Shown: positions 1 through 5,743 of the stretch, piece by piece | How positions within the stretch are numbered: the stretch's first letter is position 1 | Layout: every line of letters starts with the position of its first letter | Source: Paracoccaceae bacterium | GTDB taxonomy: Bacteria > Pseudomonadota > Alphaproteobacteria > Rhodobacterales > Rhodobacteraceae | Length of the DNA stretch: 6,570 bases | Assembly (NCBI GenBank): GCA_021767525.1 | Contig: JAASTF010000178.1 | Span: 1 to 6,570 of the forward strand | Reading direction: 5' to 3' | Translations under genes and position numbers: made by a program | The notes under the pieces: generated by a model | What the model saw: the letters and a program-made list of their open reading frames with translations, nothing else | Told to the model about the DNA's origin: nothing | The model's database searches: none

Positions 1-999
1 ACCGATGTGCGCGCCACGATTGACCAGGTGCAGCGCGCCGCCGAGGCCGGCGCCGATATCGTGCGCATCTCGGTGCCCGACCAGGATAGCAGCCGCGCCT
101 TGAAAGAGGTCGTGCGCGAAAGCCCGGTGCCCATCGTGGCGGACATCCATTTCCACTATATGCGCGGGATCGAGGCCGCCGAGGCGGGCGCGGCCTGCCT
201 GCGCATCAACCCCGGCAATATCGGCAGCGAGGACCGCGTGCGCGAGGTCATCAAGGCCGCGCGCGACCACAATTGCTCGATCCGGATCGGGGTGAACGCG
301 GGCAGCCTGGAAAAACACCTGCTGGAAAAATACGGCGAACCGACGCCCGACGCGATGGTGGAAAGCGGGCTGGAACATATCAAGATCCTGCAGGACAACG
401 ATTTTCACGAGTTCAAGATCAGCTGCAAGGCGTCCGACGTGTTCATGGCCTCGGCCGCCTATCAGCAGCTGGCCGAAGCGACCGATGCCCCCATTCACCT
501 GGGCATCACCGAGGCGGGCGGCCTGACCAGCGGCACGATCAAGTCGGCCATCGGTCTGGGGCAGCTGCTGTGGATGGGGATCGGCGACACGATCCGCGTC
601 AGCCTGTCGGCGGACCCGGTGGAAGAGGTGAAGGTCGGCTATGAAATCCTGAAATCGCTTGGCCTGCGCCATCGGGGCGTGAACATCATCAGCTGTCCCA
701 GCTGTGCGCGCCAGGGCTTTGACGTGATTAAGACGGTCGAGACGCTGGAACAGCGGCTGGAACACATCAAGACGCCCATGAGCCTGAGCATCATCGGCTG
801 CGTTGTGAACGGCCCCGGCGAGGCGTTGATGACCGATGTGGGCTTTACCGGCGGGGGCGCGGGCAGCGGCATGGTGTACCTGGCGGGCAAGGCCAGCCAC
901 AAGATGTCGAACGACCAGATGATCGATCACATCGTGGAAGAGGTCGAAAAGAAGGCCGCCGAGATCGAGGCCGCCGCCGCCGCCGAAGCGGCAGAGTGA
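1..999 (+). CDS. ispG: 4-hydroxy-3-methylbut-2-enyl diphosphate synthase (IspG/GcpE), 5'-truncated by window edge
   Basis: This cytoplasmic [4Fe-4S] enzyme converts 2-C-methyl-D-erythritol 2,4-cyclodiphosphate to HMBPP, the penultimate step of the MEP isoprenoid pathway. The reading frame is open from base 1 and begins TDVRATIDQVQRAAEAGADI, a typical IspG segment a few dozen residues in from the usual N-terminus, so the true start lies off the left edge. The GTG at 7 is internal. The TIM-barrel part (residues about 1-215 of the visible protein) contains VADIHFHY and RINPGNIG. The C-terminal cluster domain keeps the three Fe-S cysteines, in SCPSCARQG (C232, C235) and GCVVNGPGE (C267), plus the family Glu (E274). 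The protein ends in a low-complexity Ala/Glu tail, which is common in alphaproteobacterial proteins. It is convergent with the minus-strand gene ending at 1001, leaving one base between the stop codons. The assignment is firm. Confidence 0.97.
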   Translation, partial: TDVRATIDQVQRAAEAGADIVRISVPDQDSSRALKEVVRESPVPIVADIHFHYMRGIEAAEAGAACLRINPGNIGSEDRVREVIKAARDHNCSIRIGVNAGSLEKHLLEKYGEPTPDAMVESGLEHIKILQDNDFHEFKISCKASDVFMASAAYQQLAEATDAPIHLGITEAGGLTSGTIKSAIGLGQLLWMGIGDTIRVSLSADPVEEVKVGYEILKSLGLRHRGVNIISCPSCARQGFDVIKTVETLEQRLEHIKTPMSLSIIGCVVNGPGEALMTDVGFTGGGAGSGMVYLAGKASHKMSNDQMIDHIVEEVEKKAAEIEAAAAAEAAE

Positions 1000-1000
1000 T

Positions 1001-1480
1001 CTAGCGGGTCAGGTAACGGCGCAGGACGATGGGCGGCACATGGCCGCGCACCATCATGTCCGGCAGCACGTAAGAGGGCACGGATTCAAGCCCGAGCGCC
1101 GCGATCATCCCGGCGTGTTCCCCGCTGTCGATCTGGGAAAAAGTTATTCCCAATTCGTCGCTTAGTGCGCGAAGTTCATCCATTGCCGTCGCGCAGGCGC
1201 TGCACTCGGGGCCTGTGATGATGGCCAAGGCCGCGCCATCGGCGAACAGCGTCTCACGATGCGCCGCGATTTGTGCCAAGTCGCTGTTCACGGCCTCGGC
1301 ATAAGGCGAGGGGCCGTCCAGGGCGTGCGCGACGATCTGGGGGTCGTCCAGCAGCAGGGCCCGGATTTCCGCGCCGAAAACGGCGCGTTCCGGCGCCGTC
1401 AGATCTGTCAGGTCGGTCTGGGCAAGAACGGGGCTGCCCGCGTCCAGAAGGGCGCAGGCTGCCACGGCTGTCAGGCGCAT
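1001..1480 (-). CDS. Small secreted thioredoxin-fold protein, insert-less DsbA/ScsC-like paralogue (CSAC)
   Basis: This is a predicted periplasmic thiol-disulfide protein of 159 aa. A signal peptide (residues 1-20) ends in SPVLA before QTD. Residues 22-54 (DLTDLTAPERAVFGAEIR...) match the N-terminal region of the upstream DsbA-like protein (DLTEMTEDERRAFRAEIR...), and residues 68-81 also align. A CxxC motif (C93-S-A-C96) sits in GPECSACATAM. A VPSYV segment (P135) supplies the likely cis-proline and is followed by MVRGHVPP, matching MVRGYVPL in the neighbour. The distance from CxxC to cis-Pro is only about 42 residues, against about 115 in the neighbour, so the helical domain that defines DsbA is absent and the topology is that of a minimal thioredoxin. 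It is the third gene of the minus-strand operon, starting 4 bp after the dsbA stop. No clear Shine-Dalgarno precedes the ATG, so translation probably depends on coupling. Whether it is an oxidase, reductase or partner of DsbA cannot be told from sequence. Confidence 0.85.
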   Translation of the reverse strand: MRLTAVAACALLDAGSPVLAQTDLTDLTAPERAVFGAEIRALLLDDPQIVAHALDGPSPYAEAVNSDLAQIAAHRETLFADGAALAIITGPECSACATAMDELRALSDELGITFSQIDSGEHAGMIAALGLESVPSYVLPDMMVRGHVPPIVLRRYLTR

Positions 1481-1484
1481 GGGA

Positions 1485-2234
1485 TCAGTTCGCGCGGACT
1501 TGCTCGACGATCTGCATCATCCCGTCCAGCGGCACGTAACCGCGCACCATTTCCTGGTCGAAGACGAAGCTGGGCGTGCCGTTGATTTGCAGGCGGCCCG
1601 CCAGCTCGCGGTTCTGCTGGATGATCGCGTCGATCTCGGGGGCGTCCATCTCGGCCAGGATCGGCGCGGGGTCAAGGCCCAGCCCCTCGGCCAGGCGGCC
1701 CAGCGCGCCGCGATCGACATTGCCGTTGAAGGTGATCAGCGCGTCATGCACCTGCTTGTAGGCCTCGTCGCCGGCGACGCGCTTGGTTGCGATGGCAAAG
1801 CGCGACGAGATCACCGAGGCCTCGCCCAGGATCGGGAACTCTTTCAGGATGAAGCGGATATTGCCATCCATTTCAACCAGTTGCTGCACCTCGTCATGGG
1901 CCTTGCGGCAATAGCCACAGCGGTAATCGACGAACTCCACAAGGGTTACGTCGCCCTCGGGGTTGCCGCCGACCCAGGAATACCCGTCATCGAACAGCGC
2001 ATCGGCATTCACCTGCACCAGGTCGCGGTCGGCCTGTGCCTGTTGCTGGGCCTGGCGCTGTTCCAGCACGGCGACGGCTTCCATGATGACCTCGGGGTTG
2101 TCCATCAGGTAGGCGCGGATTTCGGCGCGAAACGCGCGGCGCTCGTCCTCGGTCATCTCGGTCAGGTCGAAGGCCTGCGCGGGCGCGGCGAAAGCCGCAG
2201 TCGAAAGCAGCGCGGCGGCGATGGTGCGTTTCAT
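1485..2234 (-). CDS. Periplasmic DsbA-family thiol:disulfide oxidoreductase with ScsC/Com1-like N-terminal extension
   Basis: This is a 249-aa secreted thiol oxidoreductase that probably introduces or rearranges disulfides in envelope proteins. The signal peptide (1-21) ends AAPAQA before FDL. Residues 22-75 form a helical segment with the pattern AEIRAYLMDNPEVIMEAV followed by a Gln/Ala-rich helix (VLEQRQAQQQAQ). This resembles the N-terminal oligomerisation region of ScsC-type proteins, so a trimer or dimer is possible (inference). The catalytic domain begins at about 90, with active site C106-G-Y-C109 in FVDYRCGYCRKAH. A helical insert (about 135-210) is followed by the cis-Pro loop NGTPSFVF (T220-P221). 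The two active-site cysteines are the only cysteines in the protein. Its SD (GGAG, 2245-2248) lies in the last codons of the M48 gene, 10 nt before the ATG, and the gap is 6 bp. Family assignment is firm; whether it works as an oxidase or an isomerase is open. Confidence 0.94.
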   Translation of the reverse strand: MKRTIAAALLSTAAFAAPAQAFDLTEMTEDERRAFRAEIRAYLMDNPEVIMEAVAVLEQRQAQQQAQADRDLVQVNADALFDDGYSWVGGNPEGDVTLVEFVDYRCGYCRKAHDEVQQLVEMDGNIRFILKEFPILGEASVISSRFAIATKRVAGDEAYKQVHDALITFNGNVDRGALGRLAEGLGLDPAPILAEMDAPEIDAIIQQNRELAGRLQINGTPSFVFDQEMVRGYVPLDGMMQIVEQVRAN

Positions 2235-2240
2235 GTCGGG

Positions 2241-3569
2241 TTATCTCCGTTGGTTCAGGGCGGCCTCGGCCGCAGAAATCACATCTTGGGCGCGAAGGCC
2301 AGCGCGCGAGCCCCGCGGCAAAAGGCCCTCGGCCCGCTTGGCATGGAACAGCGCATCGTCGAACCGGCCCATCAGCGCATAGCGTTCCGCCGTGACGACC
2401 GAGGCCTCGCCCGCGGCGCCGGTCTTGGCATAGGCCACGGCCAGGTCGCGCAGGATGCGCGGATCGCGGAAATCGCGGGCGCGGGCCCGTTCCAGCGCCT
2501 GACGCGCGGCGCTGTGGTTTCCCGCGGCCAGCAAAGCGCGGCCATAGCCGCCCAGGATCAGCGCGTTGCCCGGTGCCAGCTCGCTGGCGCGCTTGTAGGC
2601 GGCCACCGCCGCGCCCGCCTGACGGCTTTCCAGCAGGATCTGCCCGCGCAATTCATGCACGAACGGATCGCGCGGGCGCAGCGCGGCCAGCCGGTCGATC
2701 TCGGCCAGGGCGCGGCGCGCGTCGGGCTTGCGATGGTGGGCGATGGCGCTGCGCATCAGGCGAATATCCTCGCTGGGTGACCGATCCAACCGGCGCAGCG
2801 TCCAGCCCGGCGCGCGGGAAAAGGCGCTGAGCTTGCCCAGCGCGCGGGCGAACCAGTATTGCGCCTCGGCCGTGGGCTGGAACGACTTGCCCGAGGCATC
2901 CACCAGCGCGGAAATCGCGCGCAGCCGGTCGCGCGACAGCGGATGGGTGACGGCATACGGGTCCTGGCGCGACTGCGACAGCAATTCCTGGCCGCGAAAG
3001 ATATCGAGCACCTGCAGAAAGGCCGCCGGATCGACGCCCGCGCGCAGCATGTACCGGATGGCTGCGGCGTCGGCGCTGCTTTCCTCGGCGCGGGTGTGCG
3101 ACATGAAGATGCGGTTCGCCGTGCTGGCGACGCCCAGCGCAAGGCCGCTGGCCCCGCGCGAATCCGCACCGCCCAACGCGGCGGCCACGGCCAGAGCCAT
3201 GCCCAGGCCGGTGGCCGAGTTGACCCGTTGCAGGCTTTGCATACGGCGCGCGATATGCCCGTTCTGGATATGGGCCGCCTCGTGCGCGACGATGGCCTGC
3301 AGCTGCGCGGGCCCGTCCAGTTTCAGCAACATGCCCGAATGGATGAAGATATGCCCGTTATCGACGATAAAGGCGTTCAGCGCCGGGTCGTCGATCACCA
3401 GGATGCGCACCTGCGCCGGCGACAGCCCGGCGGCGCGCAGCACCGGCGCGGCCAGTTGGCCCAGCGCATATTCGATATCGGGGTCGCGGATCAGGCCACG
3501 CGCCTGGGCGGGCAGGGCGATGACCCATGCCAACAGAACCGCCAGGGCAAATCGTGCCATATACCTCAT
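2241..3569 (-). CDS. Secreted M48-family zinc metalloprotease with C-terminal TPR repeats (BepA/YfgC-like)
   Basis: This predicted periplasmic metalloprotease (442 aa from the chosen start) resembles BepA, which in E. coli assists or degrades outer-membrane proteins such as LptD. A signal peptide (1-23) ends LPAQA before RGL. The M48 domain (about 24-225) has HEAAH (H96, E97, H100), the third zinc ligand E163 in AEESSADAAA, and a THPLSRDR motif (H209) matching the regulatory 'His-switch' position described for BepA. Between them lies an Ala/Gly-rich hydrophobic stretch (about 118-155) that may be an amphipathic membrane-facing helix or loop. Residues about 277-422 are TPR-like helical pairs (for example DARRALAEIDRLAALRPRDP and AVAAYKRASELAPGN). 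The frame stays open upstream to an ATG at 3638, but that would overlap the divergent aminotransferase gene. The ATG at 3567-3569 has GAGGGG 7 nt upstream and a canonical signal peptide; the ATG at 3558-3560 is a less likely alternative. The mature protein has no cysteine. It is the first gene of the protease-dsbA operon. Confidence 0.93.
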   Translation of the reverse strand: MRYMARFALAVLLAWVIALPAQARGLIRDPDIEYALGQLAAPVLRAAGLSPAQVRILVIDDPALNAFIVDNGHIFIHSGMLLKLDGPAQLQAIVAHEAAHIQNGHIARRMQSLQRVNSATGLGMALAVAAALGGADSRGASGLALGVASTANRIFMSHTRAEESSADAAAIRYMLRAGVDPAAFLQVLDIFRGQELLSQSRQDPYAVTHPLSRDRLRAISALVDASGKSFQPTAEAQYWFARALGKLSAFSRAPGWTLRRLDRSPSEDIRLMRSAIAHHRKPDARRALAEIDRLAALRPRDPFVHELRGQILLESRQAGAAVAAYKRASELAPGNALILGGYGRALLAAGNHSAARQALERARARDFRDPRILRDLAVAYAKTGAAGEASVVTAERYALMGRFDDALFHAKRAEGLLPRGSRAGLRAQDVISAAEAALNQRR

Positions 3570-3597
3570 TGACCCGCCCCTCGTTTCCCTGTGAATT
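3569..3597 (+). promoter_or_regulatory. Candidate sigma70-type promoter for the aminotransferase gene
   Basis: TTGACC (3569-3574, five of six matches to the -35 consensus) is followed after 17 bp by TGAATT (3592-3597, a weak -10 with three matches). Transcription would start near 3604, about 22 nt before the ATG at 3626. The -35 box overlaps the first base of the divergent protease start codon. The -10 is poor, so this is tentative. Confidence 0.3.
3577..3582 (-). promoter_or_regulatory. Ribosome binding site of the M48 protease gene (decides its start)
   Basis: On the minus strand this reads GAGGGG, 7 nt before the ATG at 3567-3569. It favours that start over the ATG at 3638 (overlaps the divergent gene) and the ATG at 3560 (its nearest GAGG is too close). 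Confidence 0.6.
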
Positions 3598-3608
3598 GGC
3601 GCTTCACC

Positions 3609-3638
3609 AGCATAGGAAGAGAGAGATGCGGAACTCAA
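3609..3638 (-). promoter_or_regulatory. Candidate sigma70-type promoter for the M48-dsbA operon
   Basis: Read on the minus strand, TTGAGT (3638-3633) is followed after an 18-bp spacer by TATGCT (3614-3609), each matching four of six consensus positions. Transcription would begin near 3602, giving a leader of roughly 30 nt before the ATG at 3569. The -35 element would lie inside the first codons of the divergent aminotransferase gene. The call rests on pattern matching only, and alphaproteobacterial promoters are loosely conserved. Confidence 0.3.
3614..3617 (+). promoter_or_regulatory. Ribosome binding site of the aminotransferase gene (decides its start)
   Basis: AGGA within a purine-rich run (AGGAAGAGAGAG) sits 8 nt before the ATG at 3626. 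It supports that start over the upstream in-frame ATG at 3527, which would add 33 residues unlike the family and overlap the divergent protease gene. Confidence 0.7.
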
Positions 3639-4777
3639 CCCGTGGCGAGGTCGATCCCTTTATTGTGATGGATGTGATGGAGGCCGCCCGCGCCGCCGAA
3701 GAGGCGGGCCGCCACATCATCCACATGGAGGTGGGCCAGCCCGGCACGCCGGCGCCCGCGGCCGCGCGCGACGCGCTGGCGCGCGCGATGCAGGGCGATC
3801 CGTTGGGGTATACCGTGGCGCTGGGTCTGCCGGCCCTGCGCGCCCGCATCGCGCAGCTTTACGGCGAGTGGTATGGGGTTGATCTGGATCCCGCCCGCGT
3901 GGTGGTGACACCCGGCAGCTCGGGCGCCTTCATCCTGGCCTTCACCACGCTGTTCGACGCAGGCGACCGGGTGGGGATCGGCGCGCCCGGCTATCCCAGC
4001 TATCGTCAGATCCTGCGCGCGCTGGACCTGACCCCGGTGATGATCGAAACCGCCGCCGAAAACCGGCTGCAGCCTGTGCCCGCCGATCTTGAGGGCCTGA
4101 ATCTGCAAGGGCTGATGGTGGCGAGCCCCGCCAACCCCAGCGGCACGATGCTGGACCGTGCGGCGCTGTCGGCGCTGATGGATGCCGCCCAAGCGCAGGG
4201 CGCGGCCTTTATCAGCGACGAGATTTACCACGGCATCGAATACGAGAAAAAGGCCGTCAGCGCACTGGAGATCAGCGACGAGGCCTATGTGATCAACTCG
4301 TTTTCCAAGTATTTCAGCATGACGGGTTGGCGCGTGGGCTGGATGGTGGTGCCCGCCGATCACGTGCGCCGGGTCGAGCGCCTGGCGCAGAACCTGTTCA
4401 TCTGCCCGCCCCATGCCAGCCAGGTCGCCGCGCTGGCGGCGATGGACGCGGGCGATGAGTTGCAGGAAAACATGACCGTCTATCGTGCCAACCGCCAACT
4501 GATGCTGGACGGGCTGCCGAAGGCCGGGTTCGACCGGATCGCCCCGCCCGATGGCGCGTTCTATGTCTATGCCGATGTCAGCCATCTGACCGATGACAGC
4601 CGCGCCTTCGCCGCCGAAATTCTGGACAAGGCCGGTGTGGCCGTCACGCCGGGCCTTGATTTCGATGCGGCGCGCGGGGCGGGCACGCTGCGCTTTTCCT
4701 ATGCGCGCAGCACCGAGGACATCCAGGAAGGATTGCTTCGGCTGGAACGCTTCATGAAAGACACGGGACGGATGTGA
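3626..4777 (+). CDS. Pyridoxal-phosphate-dependent aminotransferase, class I/II (fold type I)
   Basis: This is a cytoplasmic aminotransferase of 383 aa, a usual length for the family. The family motifs occur in order: MEVGQPGTP near the N-terminus (35-43), YTxxxGLPALR (62-72), TPGSSGAF for cofactor phosphate binding (95-102), SPANPSG with N170, SDEIYH with D198 and Y201 for the pyridine ring, and SFSKYFSMTGWRVGW with Schiff-base lysine K228 and R236. LRFSYA contributes R356, the expected substrate alpha-carboxylate arginine. All catalytic residues are present, so it should be active. The amino-acid substrate cannot be fixed from sequence; members of this group act on aspartate, alanine, aromatic or other amino donors. 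It is divergent from the M48 protease gene across 56 bp, and its stop overlaps the GTG start of the next gene by 4 bp, indicating co-transcription and translational coupling. Confidence 0.95.
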   Translation: MRNSTRGEVDPFIVMDVMEAARAAEEAGRHIIHMEVGQPGTPAPAAARDALARAMQGDPLGYTVALGLPALRARIAQLYGEWYGVDLDPARVVVTPGSSGAFILAFTTLFDAGDRVGIGAPGYPSYRQILRALDLTPVMIETAAENRLQPVPADLEGLNLQGLMVASPANPSGTMLDRAALSALMDAAQAQGAAFISDEIYHGIEYEKKAVSALEISDEAYVINSFSKYFSMTGWRVGWMVVPADHVRRVERLAQNLFICPPHASQVAALAAMDAGDELQENMTVYRANRQLMLDGLPKAGFDRIAPPDGAFYVYADVSHLTDDSRAFAAEILDKAGVAVTPGLDFDAARGAGTLRFSYARSTEDIQEGLLRLERFMKDTGRM

Positions 4778-5637
4778 AACGCGCGCTTGCCTTTCTTGTC
4801 GCCTCGGTCGGCATTCTGGGGGCGGTTCTGGTGTGGCGCGCGGCGCCGCCGTCAGCGGGTATCGCCGTCACGCTGGATGCGCGGGCCAATCGCGCGCCGG
4901 TGGTGGTCTTGCTGGGCGGGCACCAAGACGGGCAGATCGCCGCCGGGCATCCTTTGGCCGAGGCGTTGATGCAGGCGGGGTTTCACGTGGCGCGGGTGGG
5001 CTATGCCAATGCGCCCGGCACGCCCGCGCGGGTAAGCCGCGTGCCGCTGGAGCCGCTGTTTGCCTATATCGACGGGCTGGCAGAGGCGCCGAATGTCGAT
5101 GCGAAGTGCATCTACCTGGCCGGGATCGAGAAAGGCGCCGAACTGGCGCTGCTGCTGGGTGCTGGGAGCGCATCGGTGGGGGCGGTTGCCGCGCTTGGGC
5201 CAAGCCACGTGGTGATCGAGGCACCCGGATTCACGCCCTGGCCGCGCAGCCCCTGGCGGCGCGACGGGCGCGATCTGGCCTTCGTGCCCTTGCCCCGCGA
5301 TCTGCCGGCGCTGATCGCCCGGGTGCGGGGGCAGCCGATGCGCGCGCTTTACGCCCAGGCGCTTGATCGCGCGGGCGCCGATACCCACGCCGCGATTCCG
5401 ATCGAACGAATCGCGGGCCCGGTGCTGTTGCTGGGCGATCCTGACGACGGCCTGTGGCCGTCGGACCGGATGGCGCAGGCCGCCGCCGACCGTCTTGCCA
5501 GCCGCGGATTTGCCCATCCTGTCGATTTGCGCCTGATAGCTGGCCTGGCGAACAACCCCGATGTCCACCGCGCCGTCGTGACCTTTCTGACCGCGGCGGC
5601 GCAGCGTTCGGGCTGCCTGCCGGCGGTCGCGCGCTAA
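4774..5637 (+). CDS. Membrane-anchored or exported alpha/beta-hydrolase-fold protein (BAAT/acyl-CoA thioesterase C-terminal-like), nucleophile Ser replaced by Glu
   Basis: This 287-aa protein has a hydrophobic N-terminus (LAFLVASVGILGAVLVW, residues 5-21) after a Lys/Arg start, so it is exported or anchored with its body in the periplasm. It shows alpha/beta-hydrolase landmarks: the first strand and turn VVVLLGGHQDG (43-53), the nucleophile-elbow segment LAGIEKGAELALLL (115-128), then VAALGPSHVV (138-147), and a late acid loop LLLGDPDDGLWPSDRM (218-233). The elbow and the SHVV and DDGLWPS segments resemble the BAAT C-terminal/acyl-CoA thioester hydrolase family, where the elbow reads G-x-S-x-G. 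Here it is G-I-E119-K-G (codon GAG, 5128-5130). The region expected to hold the catalytic His (LIAGLANNPDVHR) lacks the usual Gly-His. It is therefore probably a non-catalytic or repurposed member. GTG start; coupled to the aminotransferase through a GTGA overlap. Fold fairly sure, function unknown. Confidence 0.8.
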   Translation: MKRALAFLVASVGILGAVLVWRAAPPSAGIAVTLDARANRAPVVVLLGGHQDGQIAAGHPLAEALMQAGFHVARVGYANAPGTPARVSRVPLEPLFAYIDGLAEAPNVDAKCIYLAGIEKGAELALLLGAGSASVGAVAALGPSHVVIEAPGFTPWPRSPWRRDGRDLAFVPLPRDLPALIARVRGQPMRALYAQALDRAGADTHAAIPIERIAGPVLLLGDPDDGLWPSDRMAQAAADRLASRGFAHPVDLRLIAGLANNPDVHRAVVTFLTAAAQRSGCLPAVAR

Positions 5638-5662
5638 AGGCGGGCAGGGGTGGCATTGCGCC

Positions 5663-5690
5663 TTTCCAACCGCCCCCCAAAACTGATAGT
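5663..5690 (+). promoter_or_regulatory. Candidate promoter upstream of the amidase gene
   Basis: TTTCCA (5663-5668) and GATAGT (5685-5690) are separated by 16 bp, each with four of six matches to sigma70-type boxes. They lie in the most AT-rich patch of the 106-bp gap between the hydrolase-like gene and the amidase gene. Transcription would start near 5697, leaving a leader of about 45 nt. Tentative. Confidence 0.25.
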
Positions 5691-5692
5691 TT
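5680..5692. repeat. Perfect short inverted repeat AAACT-GAT-AGTTT
   Basis: A 5-bp perfect inverted repeat with a 3-bp centre overlaps the candidate -10 region upstream of the amidase gene. A second inverted repeat (TTTC-TCC-GAAA, 5690-5700) follows directly and shares its TTT. The arms are too short and AT-rich, with no T tract, for a terminator. An operator is possible but unproven. Confidence 0.35.
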
Positions 5693-5704
5693 CTCCGAAA
5701 AAGC

Positions 5705-5720
5705 GCCGGCAGCGTCCGGC
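5705..5720. repeat. GC-rich hairpin GCCGG-N6-CCGGC in the amidase leader
   Basis: Five perfect G/C pairs enclose a six-base loop in the untranslated stretch before the amidase start. No run of T follows, so it does not look like an intrinsic terminator for the preceding gene. It would lie in the amidase mRNA leader if the promoter at 5663-5690 is real. Confidence 0.35.
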
Positions 5721-5723
5721 CGC

Positions 5724-5739
5724 GGGCATTCGGGCATTC
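5724..5739 (+). repeat. Tandem 8-bp direct repeat (GGGCATTC x2) immediately before the amidase start
   Basis: Two exact back-to-back copies of GGGCATTC end 4 bp before the ATG at 5744, where a Shine-Dalgarno would be expected. This may be a simple slippage duplication. Confidence 0.5.
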
Positions 5740-5743
5740 GGAC

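Noticed and set aside
1479..2780. Long plus-strand open frame (433 codons) running antisense through the dsbA and M48 protease genes
   Set aside because: The protein is low-complexity and rich in Gly, Gln, His and Arg with no recognisable domain. The opposite strand encodes two clear families over the same bases, so this is a GC-rich shadow frame.
3570..3638. N-terminal extension of the M48 protease to the ATG at 3638
   Set aside because: It would put 23 non-signal residues before an otherwise canonical signal peptide and overlap the divergent aminotransferase start. The ATG at 3569 has a good ribosome site.
3635..4585. Minus-strand open frame (316 codons) opposite the aminotransferase
   Set aside because: Composition is typical of an antisense shadow (Arg, His, Gly, Gln-rich), no motifs are visible, and the sense strand carries every aminotransferase motif.
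5705..5720. Intrinsic terminator for the hydrolase-like gene
   Set aside because: The stem is only 5 bp and is followed by GCGGGCATTC with no T run, so it lacks the second half of an intrinsic terminator.
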